The notes: generated by a model not told the origin, from the letters alone. 64,000 nt of DNA from Bin5 sp965261695 (GCA_965261695.1 OZ253474.1:4650001-4714000); one strand, 5' to 3'; shown: positions 49,374-58,832, counted from the stretch's first letter. A program made the numbers and translations.

Positions 49374-50723
49374 TCAGTGGGCGCCGGAAAAGACGGACTC
49401 CCCGGCAGCGGCCAGGCGGGCGGCGGTCTCCTCGGCGGCAGCCTTCTCCTCACGTTCAGAGAAGCGCACCATGAACGCCATGAAGGCGCAAACGGCCACC
49501 AGAATACCTAGGATCAGGTAGGATTGCCCGTAAAGTTCCGCCTCGCGCCGGAAGAGAATCCCCGCCAACATCGCGCCAAAGTTGCCGCCAGCGCCGACGA
49601 TTCCGGCGATGGAGCCCATCGCGCGCTTGTTGATGTAAGGAACGATGGCATAGGTCGCGCCTTCGGACATTTGGACAAAGAGGCTGAAGATGATCAGCGC
49701 GGGCACGGCCAGTGCGAACACCCCCATGGCGGCGAATAGGATCAGCGCCACCCCTTCAAGCAGGAGGCAGATAAAAAGAAACTGGACGCGCCCTTTGAGA
49801 CCGCCGCTGCGGTTGATAAAGTCGCTGAAGAAACCCCCCATCGAGCGGGCGAAGAGATTCATCAGGCCGAAGAGGCTGGCGACCAGTCCGGCGGTTGCCA
49901 GGTTCAACTCGAAGCGATTGAAGAAATAGAGGGCAGCCGTGCCGTTGATGGTCAACTCGATGCCGAAGCAGGCGGCGTAAATGAAGAAGAGCGCAATCAC
50001 GCGCGGATCTCTGATCGCTTCGTTAAAGGTGCCGCGTGTATCTGTAGCCGGGGGCATTTCAGCGCGTGCACGCAAATCCGAAAAGTTGCCGTCGGGCGCG
50101 TCCTGGGTCAGGAACCAGTAGGCGGCCGCAGTGATGAGCATGGCAAGCCCTGGCAGAATCATCGCCACGCGCCAACCCATGGCCGCGGGCACAAAGGTCA
50201 GCGTCGCGGCCAGGATCAGCGGCATCACGGCCTGGGTCACGCCGCCGCCAAGATTGCCCCAGCCCGCGGTTGTGGCGTTGGCCGTGCCGACTATATTGGG
50301 GGCAAACATGACGCTGGTGTGGTACTGGGTGATGACAAAAGAGGCGCCTATCGTGCCTATCAGGACACGGGCGACGATGAATTGGGTGGGCGTTTGCGCC
50401 AGGCCGATGCCCATGACGGGCGCCGAGCCCAACAGGAGCAGAGCCGTGTAGACTTTGCGCGCGCCGTACCTGGTACACATCGGGCCAATGAGCAGGCGCG
50501 CGACGATCGTCAGGGAGACGGCGGCGATGACCGAGTTACCCACCTGGGCGGGGGTCAGGCCGAGCTCGACAATGACTCCGTTTTCTCCTTTCATCAGCGG
50601 GACGATGCCAAACCAGCCAAAGAAGCAGAGGAAGAATGCAAACCAGGTAACATGGAATGCCCGCATTTGGGGCGTGCGGAAGCTGAAGAGATCGATCTTG
50701 GTGGCTTTGTTCTTGAAATCCAT
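49374..50723 (-). CDS. NarK/NrtP-family nitrate/nitrite transporter
   Basis: The 449-residue MFS protein starts MDFKNKATKIDLFSFRTPQM and has 12 helices. The nitrate signature is seen as FAFFLCFFGWFGIVP in helix 1 and AGWGNLGGGVTQAVMP in helix 5; a second signature near RSMGGFFSD (motif A-like) follows. ATG 50723 has AGGAG nine bases upstream. It lies between nirA (37 bases) and the nitrate reductase (94 bases), so it would import nitrate for the two enzymes. Confidence 0.88.
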   Translation of the reverse strand: MDFKNKATKIDLFSFRTPQMRAFHVTWFAFFLCFFGWFGIVPLMKGENGVIVELGLTPAQVGNSVIAAVSLTIVARLLIGPMCTRYGARKVYTALLLLGSAPVMGIGLAQTPTQFIVARVLIGTIGASFVITQYHTSVMFAPNIVGTANATTAGWGNLGGGVTQAVMPLILAATLTFVPAAMGWRVAMILPGLAMLITAAAYWFLTQDAPDGNFSDLRARAEMPPATDTRGTFNEAIRDPRVIALFFIYAACFGIELTINGTAALYFFNRFELNLATAGLVASLFGLMNLFARSMGGFFSDFINRSGGLKGRVQFLFICLLLEGVALILFAAMGVFALAVPALIIFSLFVQMSEGATYAIVPYINKRAMGSIAGIVGAGGNFGAMLAGILFRREAELYGQSYLILGILVAVCAFMAFMVRFSEREEKAAAEETAARLAAAGESVFSGAH

Positions 50724-50760
50724 CGCGAAAGTCTCCTGCCTTCTTGCCGGGAAGTAGGGT

Positions 50761-52374
50761 CTATGCTGTCGGCGCGGCCAAAGGCGTGTCCGCGCGATAT
50801 CGCGACGCGATGGCGTCCGCCAACAGTTCGGTCGTCTGTTCAATGGTGGCCTTGCTGTGGATTTCGTCGCCAAGCCTGGCATTTCCCCCCAAACAGCCCC
50901 CGCCAAATATGTTGAACCCGTCGATCACGGTCCCGTCCTGGCGCAGACGGGTGGCCTCCAGCCCAATTTCGGACAGCCGGTGCCGCCCGCAGGCATGAAC
51001 GCAGCCCGAGACGTTGAGGCGCACGACTTTGTCCCTGTCGGGCAGCCGCTCCTCCAGTTTGCGCGCAATCGCCAGGGAGATGCCCTTGGTGTCGTTGAGC
51101 GCGAAATGGCAGTAGTCGATGCCGGTACAGGTGACTAAGCCGCGCATGATACCCGATGGCGCCGGGCTCCATTCATCGAGCAGCGGCTCAGCTAGGAGTT
51201 CGTCGAGCTTCTGATTGGGAACGTTGGGGATGATCACGTTCTGATCATTGGTAAGGCGCAGTTCACGGCTGCCGTATCTGTCGGTCAGGTCGGCCAAGGC
51301 AAAGAGCTGCTCGGCTGTGACGCGCCCCGTGGGCACGACCATTCCGACATAGCTCAGGCCATCCTGGACCTGGGGATGGACGCCCACGTGATCCTGCTCG
51401 AGCGGGTCGGGTTCGGGGTAGAGTTGGCACTCGCCCGCCGATGGCAACGGCTCGCCAAGTGCTTTCGTCACCTCGTCGCGGAAGCGCGCCATGCCCCATT
51501 GCTCAATCAGGTACCACATGCGGGCTTTGCCGCGGACGGCGCGGTTGCCGTTGTCGCGGAAGACAGTCAGGATGGCGCGGCAGAGCGAGGTAACCTGAGA
51601 GGGGCGCACGAATGCGTCGAGTGGGATCGCAAGATGCGGATTTCTGCTCCCCATGTGGCCGCCAACCACGGCATTGAATCCGGCCACGGGGCGGTTTCCC
51701 ATGCGTCCGATCGCAGGTGTCAGCCCGATGTCGTTGCTCTGGGCGTGGGTGCAGTCCAATCGGCAGCCATTGATCGAGATGTTGAATTTGCGGGGGATGT
51801 TCGCGAATGCCGGGCCAAGCAGAGAAAGCGCGGTCGCGGTGGTCAACTGCCGCGTGGCCAGCAACTCGTGCCGGGTAAGGCCGGTCAGCGGGCAGCCGGT
51901 CACATTGCGGAAGTTGTCCATTCCCGTCTGCTCGGAACCGAGGCCAACCAACTGCAACGTCTCGATGATGGCCGGCATGGCTTCAATTGTGATCCAGCGC
52001 AATTGAATATTCTGTCGCGTCGTGAAGTCGCCCGCGCCGCGTCCATAGTCACGCGAGAGCGCGGCGACGGCGCGCAGTTGGCTTGAGTTGATGACGCCGT
52101 TCGAGATGCGCAGGCGCAACATGAAGTAGCCGGGCGTCTGCTTGCGGTAGAAAAAGCCGTGCCACTTGAAGAGATCGTAGTATTCGGCTGGGATGGCATC
52201 GAAGCCTTCATCAGCCCAACGGTAGATGTCGTGAATGAGGCCGAGGGGACTCTTTTCAAGCTTGAGCAGTTCAACCTTGTTCAGCTTAGGCCTGCCGTTG
52301 GGGCTGCCTTTTCCGTTGCTGCGCGGCGAGGCTAGCGGCACGGGCAGCGTAGCGTCTGCGGCTGTCATTTTCAT
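50761..52374 (-). CDS. nirA: Ferredoxin-nitrite reductase (siroheme, [4Fe-4S])
   Basis: The 537-residue protein has two ferredoxin-like half domains and the siroheme/[4Fe-4S] ligands C416-x5-C422 (CTGIDYC) and C458-x3-C462 (CVHAC). The N-terminal TTRQNIQLRWITIE and TGCPLTGL segments also fit. It reduces nitrite to ammonium. A related sulfite reductase is possible, but neighbours with nitrate transport and reduction favour nitrite. ATG 52374 has GGGAG ten bases upstream; a longer frame to 52470 has no site. First gene of the nitrate operon. Confidence 0.88.
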   Translation of the reverse strand: MKMTAADATLPVPLASPRSNGKGSPNGRPKLNKVELLKLEKSPLGLIHDIYRWADEGFDAIPAEYYDLFKWHGFFYRKQTPGYFMLRLRISNGVINSSQLRAVAALSRDYGRGAGDFTTRQNIQLRWITIEAMPAIIETLQLVGLGSEQTGMDNFRNVTGCPLTGLTRHELLATRQLTTATALSLLGPAFANIPRKFNISINGCRLDCTHAQSNDIGLTPAIGRMGNRPVAGFNAVVGGHMGSRNPHLAIPLDAFVRPSQVTSLCRAILTVFRDNGNRAVRGKARMWYLIEQWGMARFRDEVTKALGEPLPSAGECQLYPEPDPLEQDHVGVHPQVQDGLSYVGMVVPTGRVTAEQLFALADLTDRYGSRELRLTNDQNVIIPNVPNQKLDELLAEPLLDEWSPAPSGIMRGLVTCTGIDYCHFALNDTKGISLAIARKLEERLPDRDKVVRLNVSGCVHACGRHRLSEIGLEATRLRQDGTVIDGFNIFGGGCLGGNARLGDEIHSKATIEQTTELLADAIASRYRADTPLAAPTA

Positions 52375-52830
52375 TGGGTCCGACTCCCATTTCAGCGTAA
52401 TGTTGAATCGTACACGGTAAGCATATTGCAGCGTCGGAACAGGCGGAACTGCCAAGGTCGCCAAAATCATAACGCGATTGATGTACGAATCGCACTAAGA
52501 TTCCTCTGAATTGCGATTGGACCGGCCAATAATTTATATGGTTTCAGCCTTATGTTCAGTAAAAGTTGTGCATAATGCCCAAATTCAGGACGGAGGCCAA
52601 TTCAACTCTCTTGCATTGCAAGCTGATTTGCAGATCGCTTACAACATCGCTCAGGCGTCCTGATCCGGCTGCGCAGGTCGCTTGCAGTTCGTTTGTACCG
52701 AGTGATAACCTGTCTGAAAAGCGCGCACCCAGCCTGGCTTCAGAATCCGTCGCAGGCTGGTTTCAGCGTAAAGGATCGAGGATTCCCTCGCGTCGTCCAT
52801 TTCAGTGTTCATGGACGCGAGGAGCTTTAC
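52375..52830. other. Divergent regulatory region, nirA and permease
   Basis: This ~455-base region has no convincing gene. It is AT-richer (AATAATTTATATGGTTTCAG around 52530) than its surroundings and should hold the promoters of nirA (minus) and the permease (plus). No NtcA-type GTA-N8-TAC site is evident by eye. Confidence 0.4.
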
Positions 52831-54285
52831 GTGAAATATCGAGATGTTGGCAGAGAGTACTTCCGAAGCCGCGCCTTGAGGCGCTACGCCGGCGTTTGGT
52901 CGCTGTGGGCGCTGGGTGTAGGCGCAGTGATCTCGGGGGACTTCTTCGGCTGGAACTTCGGTTTGGCCGTGGGCGGGTTCGGCGGTTTGGCAATCGCCAC
53001 ACTCATCGTGGCAGTGATGTATCTCGGTATCTGCTTTTAGATTGCCGAAATGTCGCCGGCTCTTCCGCACACGGGCGGCGCCTACTCTTTCGGGCGGACG
53101 GCAATGGGGCCTTGGGCTGGATTCATCACGGGGCTGGCCGAGAATGTGGAGTACATCCTCACACCGGCGGTGATCGTTGTGGGCATCGGCGGTTACATGG
53201 GATCCGTGTTCAACGCGATTTTCGGCATTGCCATTCCCGCGCCGGCCTGGTGGCTGCTCTTCTATGTTCTTTTCGTGGGGCTGAACATCGTCGGGGTGGA
53301 GGCGACTTTCAGGTTTTCCGTGCTGATCACAATCTTGGCATTGGGCATTCTGGTCGTGTTCTGGGTGGGCGCTCTACCCCATTTCAGTTGGGAGATAGCG
53401 CTGAACATCCAACCCGGCAACGGCAATTCGCGTTTTCTGCCCTTCGGCTGGACGGGTGTCGCCCAAGCCCTGCCCTTCGCCATCTGGTTCTACCTTGCCA
53501 TCGAGCAACTCCCCTTGGCCGCTGAGGAGTCCCACGACCCGCAGCGGGATATGCCGAAAGCCCTGCTCTGGGGCATTCTCACGCTGATTGTCGCCTCCGG
53601 CCTGACCCTGTTTCTCAACGCCGGCATCGCGCCCGGCGCGGCCGTAGTCGGGCGCTCGGATGAACCGCTCTTCCTTGCATTCACCACAATTTTCGGGGAG
53701 GGTATCGGTGTTTCGGTGCTGGCTCTGCTGGCGGTCGCCGGTCTGGTCGCCAGTTTTCACACCATAATCTACGCGTATGGCCGCAACATTTACTCGCTCT
53801 CGCGCGCCGGCTACTTTCCGCAATGGCTGTCGGTGACGCTGCCCAATCGCAAAACGCCGCATGTGGCGCTGATTGGCGGCGCGGCCATCGGCTATTGCGT
53901 GGCTCTGCTGATCGAGTTTGGCGAGGGCTGGTTTGGCAAGGAGGCGCCGGTCGGGGCGGTGCTCCTGAACATGGCGGTCTTCGGCGCGGTGATCGCCTAC
54001 ATAATGCAGATGATAGCGTTTGTACGGCTGCGGCAGCGATTCCCGGCGATAGCGCGTCCCTATGTCAGCCCTTTGGGCAAGTCGGGCGCAATCGCAGCGG
54101 GCCTGATCGCCCTGGCCACGCTATACGTACTCTTCCTCAATCCCGACTACAGGCTGGGCGTCTATGGCTGCGCGGTCTGGTATGCGGCGGGGTTGCTCTA
54201 CTTCGGGCTGATCGGACGCAAGCGACTGGTCTACTCGCCGGAAGAAGAGTTCGCGGTCAGGCATTCGGCGCCCGCAGACGGCTGA
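52831..54285 (+). pseudogene. Ethanolamine-type APC permease with internal TAG
   Basis: From GTG 52831 (GAGGAG six bases before) the frame encodes a 484-residue APC transporter: VWSLWALGVGAVISGDFFGW, then LGICF-TAG (53038-53040), then in the same frame IAEMSPALPHTGGAYSFGRT AMGPWAGF, 10-11 further helices and LPNRKTPHVALIGG. AEMSPALPHTGGAYSF is characteristic of ethanolamine permeases, where the residue before I-A-E is usually Ser; TCG to TAG would explain the stop. An ATG at 53050 could start a truncated protein lacking the first two helices. No ethanolamine ammonia-lyase is nearby. Confidence 0.8.
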
Positions 54286-54318
54286 CAGCCAACCAGCGTG
54301 CAAAACTTCCAAATTGCT

Positions 54319-55503
54319 TTACTGATACCGCTGTAGGATGCGGCGGGCGACGCTCATTTTGTGAACTTCATCGGGGCCGTCGTAAATGCGGGAGGCCCGT
54401 TCGTGGCGATACCAGTAGGCGATCGGCGTGTCGTCGCTCATCCCCAGGCCGCCGAGCGTCTGCAGCGCGCGGTCCAGCACACGCATCAACACATCGGCCG
54501 CGTAGAACTTGATCAGCGAAATCTCTTCCCTGGCCGCGGAGATGCCCTCGGTGTCGATCTTGCGGGCTGTATCCAGCACCATCAGGCGGGCGGCGTTGAT
54601 TTCGGCGCGGCTTTCGGCGATCCACGACTGCACCATCCCCTGGACGCCCAGGAGCCGACCCGGCGCGACCTCCCGCCGGGCGGCGCGGCTGCACATGATG
54701 TCGAAGGCGCGTTCGCAGATGCCGATCCAGCGCATGCAGTGGTGAATGCGTCCGGGACCGAGCCGCAACTGCGCCAGGGCAAAACCCCTTCCCTCTTCAC
54801 CGATCAGGTTTTCCACCGGCACGCGCACGTCTTCGAACCAAACCTCTGCGTGGCTGTTCCAGCCGCCGTGAGCCTCGCCCATTACGGCGATGTTGCGCTC
54901 GATATGGAAGCCGGGCGTGTCCAGCGGGACGATGACCTGGCCGGCGCGCTGGTGACGGCTTTCGGCTTTGGGGTTGGTCACGGCCATGACGATGGCAAAG
55001 GCCGCTCCGTCGGCCGCGGTTGTGAACCATTTGTGTCCATTGATGACGAACTGGTCGCCGTCGCGCAGCGCGGTCGTGCTCATCCAGGTCGGATTGGAGC
55101 CGGCGTGCTCCGGTTCGGTCATGGCAAAACAGGATCGGATTTCGCCGCGCGTGAGGGGCAGCAGGTATCGCTGCCGTTGCGCTTCGGTCCCGGCGTGGAT
55201 GAGTAACTCCATGTTGCCCATGTCGGGCGCCTGGCAGCCAAAGACGTAATGGCCGCCGGGCGTGCGCCCCAGCACCTCGCTCACGCGTCCGAACTCGGCC
55301 AGCGTCAACCCCTGGCCGCCGTACTCGACCGGCAGCGCCAGCCCCCACAGACCGATCTCCTTCACGACCTCCCGTTTCTGGTCGAACAGCGGTTCAACCT
55401 CGGCCCACGGGCGGCTGATTAGCAGCTTTTCCAGCGGGATGACCTCTTCGTCCACAAATTGGCGAACGCGCAGCAGCAGATTGGAAAGAATGTCGGTCGT
55501 CAT
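54319..55503 (-). CDS. Acyl-CoA dehydrogenase family protein
   Basis: The 394-residue flavoprotein has SCFAMTEPEHAGSNPTWMST, the FAD-contact HKWFTTAADG, HGGWNSHAEVWFEDVRVP and a C-terminal RIYDGPDEVHKMSVARRIL. The sequence resembles the ACAD10/11-like group. Catalytic base candidates lie in the final helix region (DGPDE). It oxidises acyl-CoA to enoyl-CoA. ATG 55503. It follows an SDR gene on the same strand by 86 bases, so the two may act on the same acyl or alcohol intermediate. It converges on the permease gene. Confidence 0.88.
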   Translation of the reverse strand: MTTDILSNLLLRVRQFVDEEVIPLEKLLISRPWAEVEPLFDQKREVVKEIGLWGLALPVEYGGQGLTLAEFGRVSEVLGRTPGGHYVFGCQAPDMGNMELLIHAGTEAQRQRYLLPLTRGEIRSCFAMTEPEHAGSNPTWMSTTALRDGDQFVINGHKWFTTAADGAAFAIVMAVTNPKAESRHQRAGQVIVPLDTPGFHIERNIAVMGEAHGGWNSHAEVWFEDVRVPVENLIGEEGRGFALAQLRLGPGRIHHCMRWIGICERAFDIMCSRAARREVAPGRLLGVQGMVQSWIAESRAEINAARLMVLDTARKIDTEGISAAREEISLIKFYAADVLMRVLDRALQTLGGLGMSDDTPIAYWYRHERASRIYDGPDEVHKMSVARRILQRYQ

Positions 55504-55589
55504 TGTGAAATCTCATTCTTCGCTGTTCGAAGTCGGAGGGTCTGGCAGTCCGCATCGAAGCGTGCGGCCCGAGGCGCCAGTGCGCGTCT

Positions 55590-56375
55590 CTATTTTCCCA
55601 ACCCTGATTTAACCCACTGGCCGCCGTCAACCACAAATGTGCTGCCGGTGGTGAAGCTGCTGGCGGCCGATGCCAGGTAGAGGGCGATGCCGGTCAGTTC
55701 ATCAGTTTCGGCGATGCGTTGCTGAGGGATCGCTCGCAGAACGGCCCGGTTGAGTTCCGCGTCTTGCCAGATGGCACGGCTGAACGCGGTCTTGACATAG
55801 CCGGGCGCGATCGCGTTGACCTGAATGCCCGACTCCGCCAGTTCTGCGGCCAGAACCTCGGTGAGCATCAGCACCGCGGCTTTGCTGACACAGTAGACGC
55901 CCATGCCCGGCTGCGGCCGTTTGCCGGCGATGGAGGCCACGTTGATGATTTTGCCGCCGCCCCGTTTCAGCATCTCGTCGCTGCACGCTTTGGCCATGCG
56001 AAAGTAGCCGACCACGTTCACATCGAGGATCTTGTGCCAGTGGCTCTCCTCGGCGGAGAGAACCGGGCCGAAGTGGGGGTTTGTGGCCGCATTGTTGACC
56101 AGGATGTCGATGCCTCCGAATGCGTCAACCGCCTGCTGCACCAGCGTGGTGACGGCGCCGCCGTCGCCGGTATGGGCGGCAACGGCGAGGGCGCGCCCGC
56201 CATCTGCTCGGATCGACTTGGCCACCTCGTCCAGCCCATCCTGTTTGCGGCTGCACAGCACGACTGTCGCCCCCATCGCTGCGTAGCAGCGGGCGATCGC
56301 CGCGCCGATGCCCCGGGAGGCGCCGGTGACCACCGCGACTTTGCCGGCCAGATCGAAACTGGGGAGTTGGCTCAA
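55590..56375 (-). CDS. Short-chain dehydrogenase/reductase (SDR)
   Basis: The 261-residue classical SDR has TGASRGIG (residues 17-24), NNAA, a catalytic Ser in NVASIAG, YCVSK (Tyr-x3-Lys) and a PGYVKT loop, ending in FTTGSTFVVDGGQW. It is an NAD(P)-dependent oxidoreductase on hydroxyl groups, similar to FabG-like or dehydrogenase/reductase family 4 proteins. ATG 56375. It lies between the acyl-CoA dehydrogenase and an AAC(3)-like gene. Confidence 0.9.
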   Translation of the reverse strand: MSQLPSFDLAGKVAVVTGASRGIGAAIARCYAAMGATVVLCSRKQDGLDEVAKSIRADGGRALAVAAHTGDGGAVTTLVQQAVDAFGGIDILVNNAATNPHFGPVLSAEESHWHKILDVNVVGYFRMAKACSDEMLKRGGGKIINVASIAGKRPQPGMGVYCVSKAAVLMLTEVLAAELAESGIQVNAIAPGYVKTAFSRAIWQDAELNRAVLRAIPQQRIAETDELTGIALYLASAASSFTTGSTFVVDGGQWVKSGLGK

Positions 56376-56499
56376 GAGTTCTCTCCCGTGGTAGTTCGCC
56401 GCACAGGATGCTGCATTTTGGGAAGCGAAATCGCCATCAGTATAGCATCAGGACGGGTCGCGGACAATCCACTTGGAGTTGGGTGGAGGCACCCTGAGC

Positions 56500-57351
56500 C
56501 TATGCGCGGTGGTAGATGAGTGCCGGGTCCAAAACCGCCTTCTCGCTGTGCAGTTCATCGGTCAGGACGCCGTCACGAAGCGCTGTATATCGATCGCCGG
56601 TCAAGAGGAAGAGCCGAGGGTCGCTGCGGTACTCTGTCAAGCCAACTTCGAGCGCAGGCCGGGCGCGGAAGAGGCGGGCGACTGCATTGCCCACGCTGCC
56701 CACTCGCGCAAGCCCTCGCTCCTCCAACAATGACCCCAGCTTGTTGAAATCATTGCCGGCGAAGCCTGGCTTGGGGCTGTAGATTGACGTGAGCAGAGGT
56801 CGCTCGGAGCCGTCCTGCTCGCGCACCTTTGCCTCGACTTCACGCCACCGGCGATAGGGGACCTGCACCAACTGCTCAATGAGGTGGAAGAAGGTGCAGC
56901 GCAGGTAGGGCACGCCCAGCAGCAGAATGTGGGCATCCAACTCATTGAGTTTCCAGAACGGGCCGTCGGCTGCCCAGGCTGACGGGCCGTGATCGACGGT
57001 GATCTCTTGCGCGTGCCTGCCCAGGGCGGCGACGGAGTGGAGCAGGTGGCGGCTGCGGCGCGCCCGCGGCCGTGTGCGGGTCGTCTCGGAGAGGCGGCCC
57101 ATCTCGGAGCGATCGCGGGCCGGGTCGAACACGGGGTTGTCGCTGCGCCCGTGCACAAATGTGAAGGCTGGCACGACCAGCGTGCCCGCCGGGCCGAGAA
57201 CGTCCAGCAGGGCATCGACGATGGCATCGGCTCCACCCTCGGCGTGTCCAATGCTGCTCATCGAGCTATGCACGAAGACGATGGCGCCGGCCGGCAGCCC
57301 CAGGGCCTGGAGAGCGGCAGCAATCTGATCTCGCGTCAAAGAGTGTCTCAT
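56500..57351 (-). CDS. AAC(3)-family N-acetyltransferase
   Basis: The 283-residue protein has GAIVFVHSSMSSIGHAEGGA and LVVPAFTFVHGR (the H-S-S-x-x-x-G-x-x-x-G-G and P-T/A-F-T motifs), LHSVAALGRHA, and HILLLGVPYLRCTFFHLIEQ with the catalytic-type His. Antibiotic_NAT family enzymes acetylate aminoglycosides, but many chromosomal members act on other amines. ATG 57351 is preferred over TTG 57372, though the ribosome-binding site is weak. Confidence 0.82.
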   Translation of the reverse strand: MRHSLTRDQIAAALQALGLPAGAIVFVHSSMSSIGHAEGGADAIVDALLDVLGPAGTLVVPAFTFVHGRSDNPVFDPARDRSEMGRLSETTRTRPRARRSRHLLHSVAALGRHAQEITVDHGPSAWAADGPFWKLNELDAHILLLGVPYLRCTFFHLIEQLVQVPYRRWREVEAKVREQDGSERPLLTSIYSPKPGFAGNDFNKLGSLLEERGLARVGSVGNAVARLFRARPALEVGLTEYRSDPRLFLLTGDRYTALRDGVLTDELHSEKAVLDPALIYHRA

Positions 57352-57372
57352 TGGGGAGTTTCTTTCTGACAA

Positions 57373-57980
57373 TTTTATCTTGACAGTTCTTCTCCGTTTT
57401 ATCCCACCAATTCGTTTCTGTCAATCGTTGTGGCTGTCCGGCAGGGTGCATCCCAAATTTTTGGGAACGTGTCCCTGGGGTCGCGGGCCGCTCGCCCGCA
57501 GCCGGTTTCGACTCCCGCGCCTGTTGCAGAACTGCTCCAGGAGGTGAGACGGATGCAGGTCGCCTGTGGGCACAACCGAACCGCAGTTCAGCTGATTCTC
57601 GTGACTGAAGTCGCCGCCTGAGCCGCAGCCGTCAACTGTATCCATCATATCAACTGCATCAACCACAGTTCAGACAACTGCGGTGCATCCTGCTCCTTCA
57701 GAGCATCTCAGCAACCCACCCCCTTTCTGAAAAGCGCCCTGGAAATTCCAGAAACTGCAAACTCCCCGATTTTGCAGTACAATTGTGCTGAACATAAACG
57801 ATCGCAGCCGCGGCCCTGCCGCAAACGTAAGCTAGCTTGGAATGAAGTCATGTCATTTTACACATCCGGCGCACTGTGCGGGAGCCATGCGGGAACCATG
57901 CGGAGCAATAAAATGCCCTCCCTGCCCAGCCAATGCCGCAACCGCCCGCTGCCCGCCATACCCGAAAAAACTATTTTGGG
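57373..57980. other. Non-coding stretch with GGTGCATCC motifs
   Basis: No gene is supported. GGTGCATCCC occurs at 57445-57454 and GGTGCATCC at 57682-57690. A diverged end of the CACAGTTCAGACA repeat occurs at 57663-57676. An 80-codon frame from 57772 has poor codon usage. It is the first half of a 1.3-kb gap rich in repeats. Confidence 0.5.
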
Positions 57981-58230
57981 ACGAAGAATGACGAGAAATG
58001 ACGAGAAATGACGAAAAATGACGACAAGATACGACACGATATGACAAGATATGACAGAACACGCCCAAACGTGCCCGGACACAAACAAAAGAAAAATGGC
58101 GCGACTAAACGCGACTAAACGCGACCAAACGCGACCAAACGCGACCTGGCGCGCTCGCAAACGCTCGTAAATGCTCGTAAACACTCGTAAACACTCGCAA
58201 ACGCTCGCAAACGTTCGCAAACGCTCGTGA
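57981..58230 (+). repeat. 250-bp array with exact 10-bp period and changing unit
   Basis: Twenty-five consecutive units remain in 10-bp phase. 57981-58060 uses ACGAGAAATG/ATGACAAGAT-like units, 58061-58100 is degenerate, 58101-58150 uses GCGACTAAAC/GCGACCAAAC, and 58151-58230 uses ACGCTCGTAA/ACACTCGCAA. Each unit ends or begins with a common (A/G)CGA or CTCG core. Ten base pairs is close to one helical turn. There are no spacers as in CRISPR. Because 10 is not a multiple of 3, long frames crossing it are not evidence of coding. Confidence 0.85.
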
Positions 58231-58707
58231 TCACTCACACTCCCACACCTGACCTGCGCGCCCCTCACATCGCCTGCAAGCGGTCCGGAAACCCGGCCGT
58301 AGCCGCAGGCTCGCCCCCATTCTGGGATGCACCCGCGCCAGGCGTGAATGCCGGCATTGCGGCGGCGTCATTCGGACCGTAATTTGTATGTCTTGTGCAT
58401 AAACTGTAATTTGTATGTTTTGTAAATAGAGCGGACACAAAGTGATTGCGATGCTCTGAATCGTGTTGCGCGGGCGCGCAGAGCGCAGCGCAACTGCTCA
58501 GCGCCGACGCGCGCTTCCCTTGCATGGGTGCATCCCAATCTTTTGTGAGGATGAAAGAGGGTGGACGAGGAGAAGGGCGAAGGGAGCGCGCTGGCGATGC
58601 CCGCACTCCGCACGACTCTGCTCAGTCAAACCTGTCCTCAGCTGCTTCAGCGACTTGGCTTACTTGACGCACAACAATCTGGGATGCACCCTCCGGCACA
58701 CCGGCAT
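58231..58707. other. Non-coding stretch with inverted GGTGCATCCC motifs
   Basis: GGGATGCACC occurs at 58324-58333 and 58681-58690 and GGTGCATCCC at 58527-58536. Near 58380-58425 the phrase GTAATTTGTATGT(C/T)TTGT(G/A) is directly repeated. No frame has a ribosome-binding site. Confidence 0.5.
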
Positions 58708-58736
58708 TTGACACTTTCAACCTCACCCACTATACT
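58708..58736 (+). promoter_or_regulatory. Consensus sigma-70 promoter of the gatCA leader
   Basis: TTGACA (58708-58713), a 17-base spacer and TATACT (58731-58736) form the best promoter in the window. The expected start point is 58742-58744, which coincides with the ATG of a small leader ORF at 58743. Confidence 0.75.
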
Positions 58737-58742
58737 TCCACT

Positions 58743-58832
58743 ATGCAACACGATTCTCCCAAACGGATGAACCATTCTCAGATCGTCGCGATCAGTGCAG
58801 CAGCCTGCGCGGCAACGCGCGTGCTGCGGTAG
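58743..58832 (+). CDS. 29-codon leader peptide, probably leaderless
   Basis: ATG 58743 lies seven bases after the -10 box, so the message would begin at or next to its start codon. The peptide starts MQHDSPKRMNHSQIVAISAA and ends CAATRVLR, with TAG at 58830. Its last third overlaps one arm of a hairpin that competes with a downstream stem. Five of its residues 19-24 are Ala. Regulatory peptides in amino-acid attenuators have this size and position, but I cannot say which amino acid or signal is sensed. Confidence 0.45.
   Translation: MQHDSPKRMNHSQIVAISAAACAATRVLR

Noticed and set aside
50724..50906. Longer start of the nitrate transporter at 50906
   Set aside because: It would overlap the end of nirA by ~146 bases; ATG 50723 has AGGAG at the right distance.
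15967..53040. TAG recoding (pyrrolysine or amber suppression) to explain the in-frame TAGs in vapC and the permease
   Set aside because: Intact genes such as both HEPN genes and the PhyH gene end in TAG, and no Pyl genes are visible; nonsense mutation or base error is simpler.
57981..58230. The 10-bp array as a CRISPR array
   Set aside because: Units are contiguous, only 10 bp, without spacers, and no cas gene is present.
57858..58268. 136-codon minus-strand frame across the 10-bp array
   Set aside because: Its peptide simply repeats every 30 bp because of the array; no ribosome-binding site or protein-like composition.
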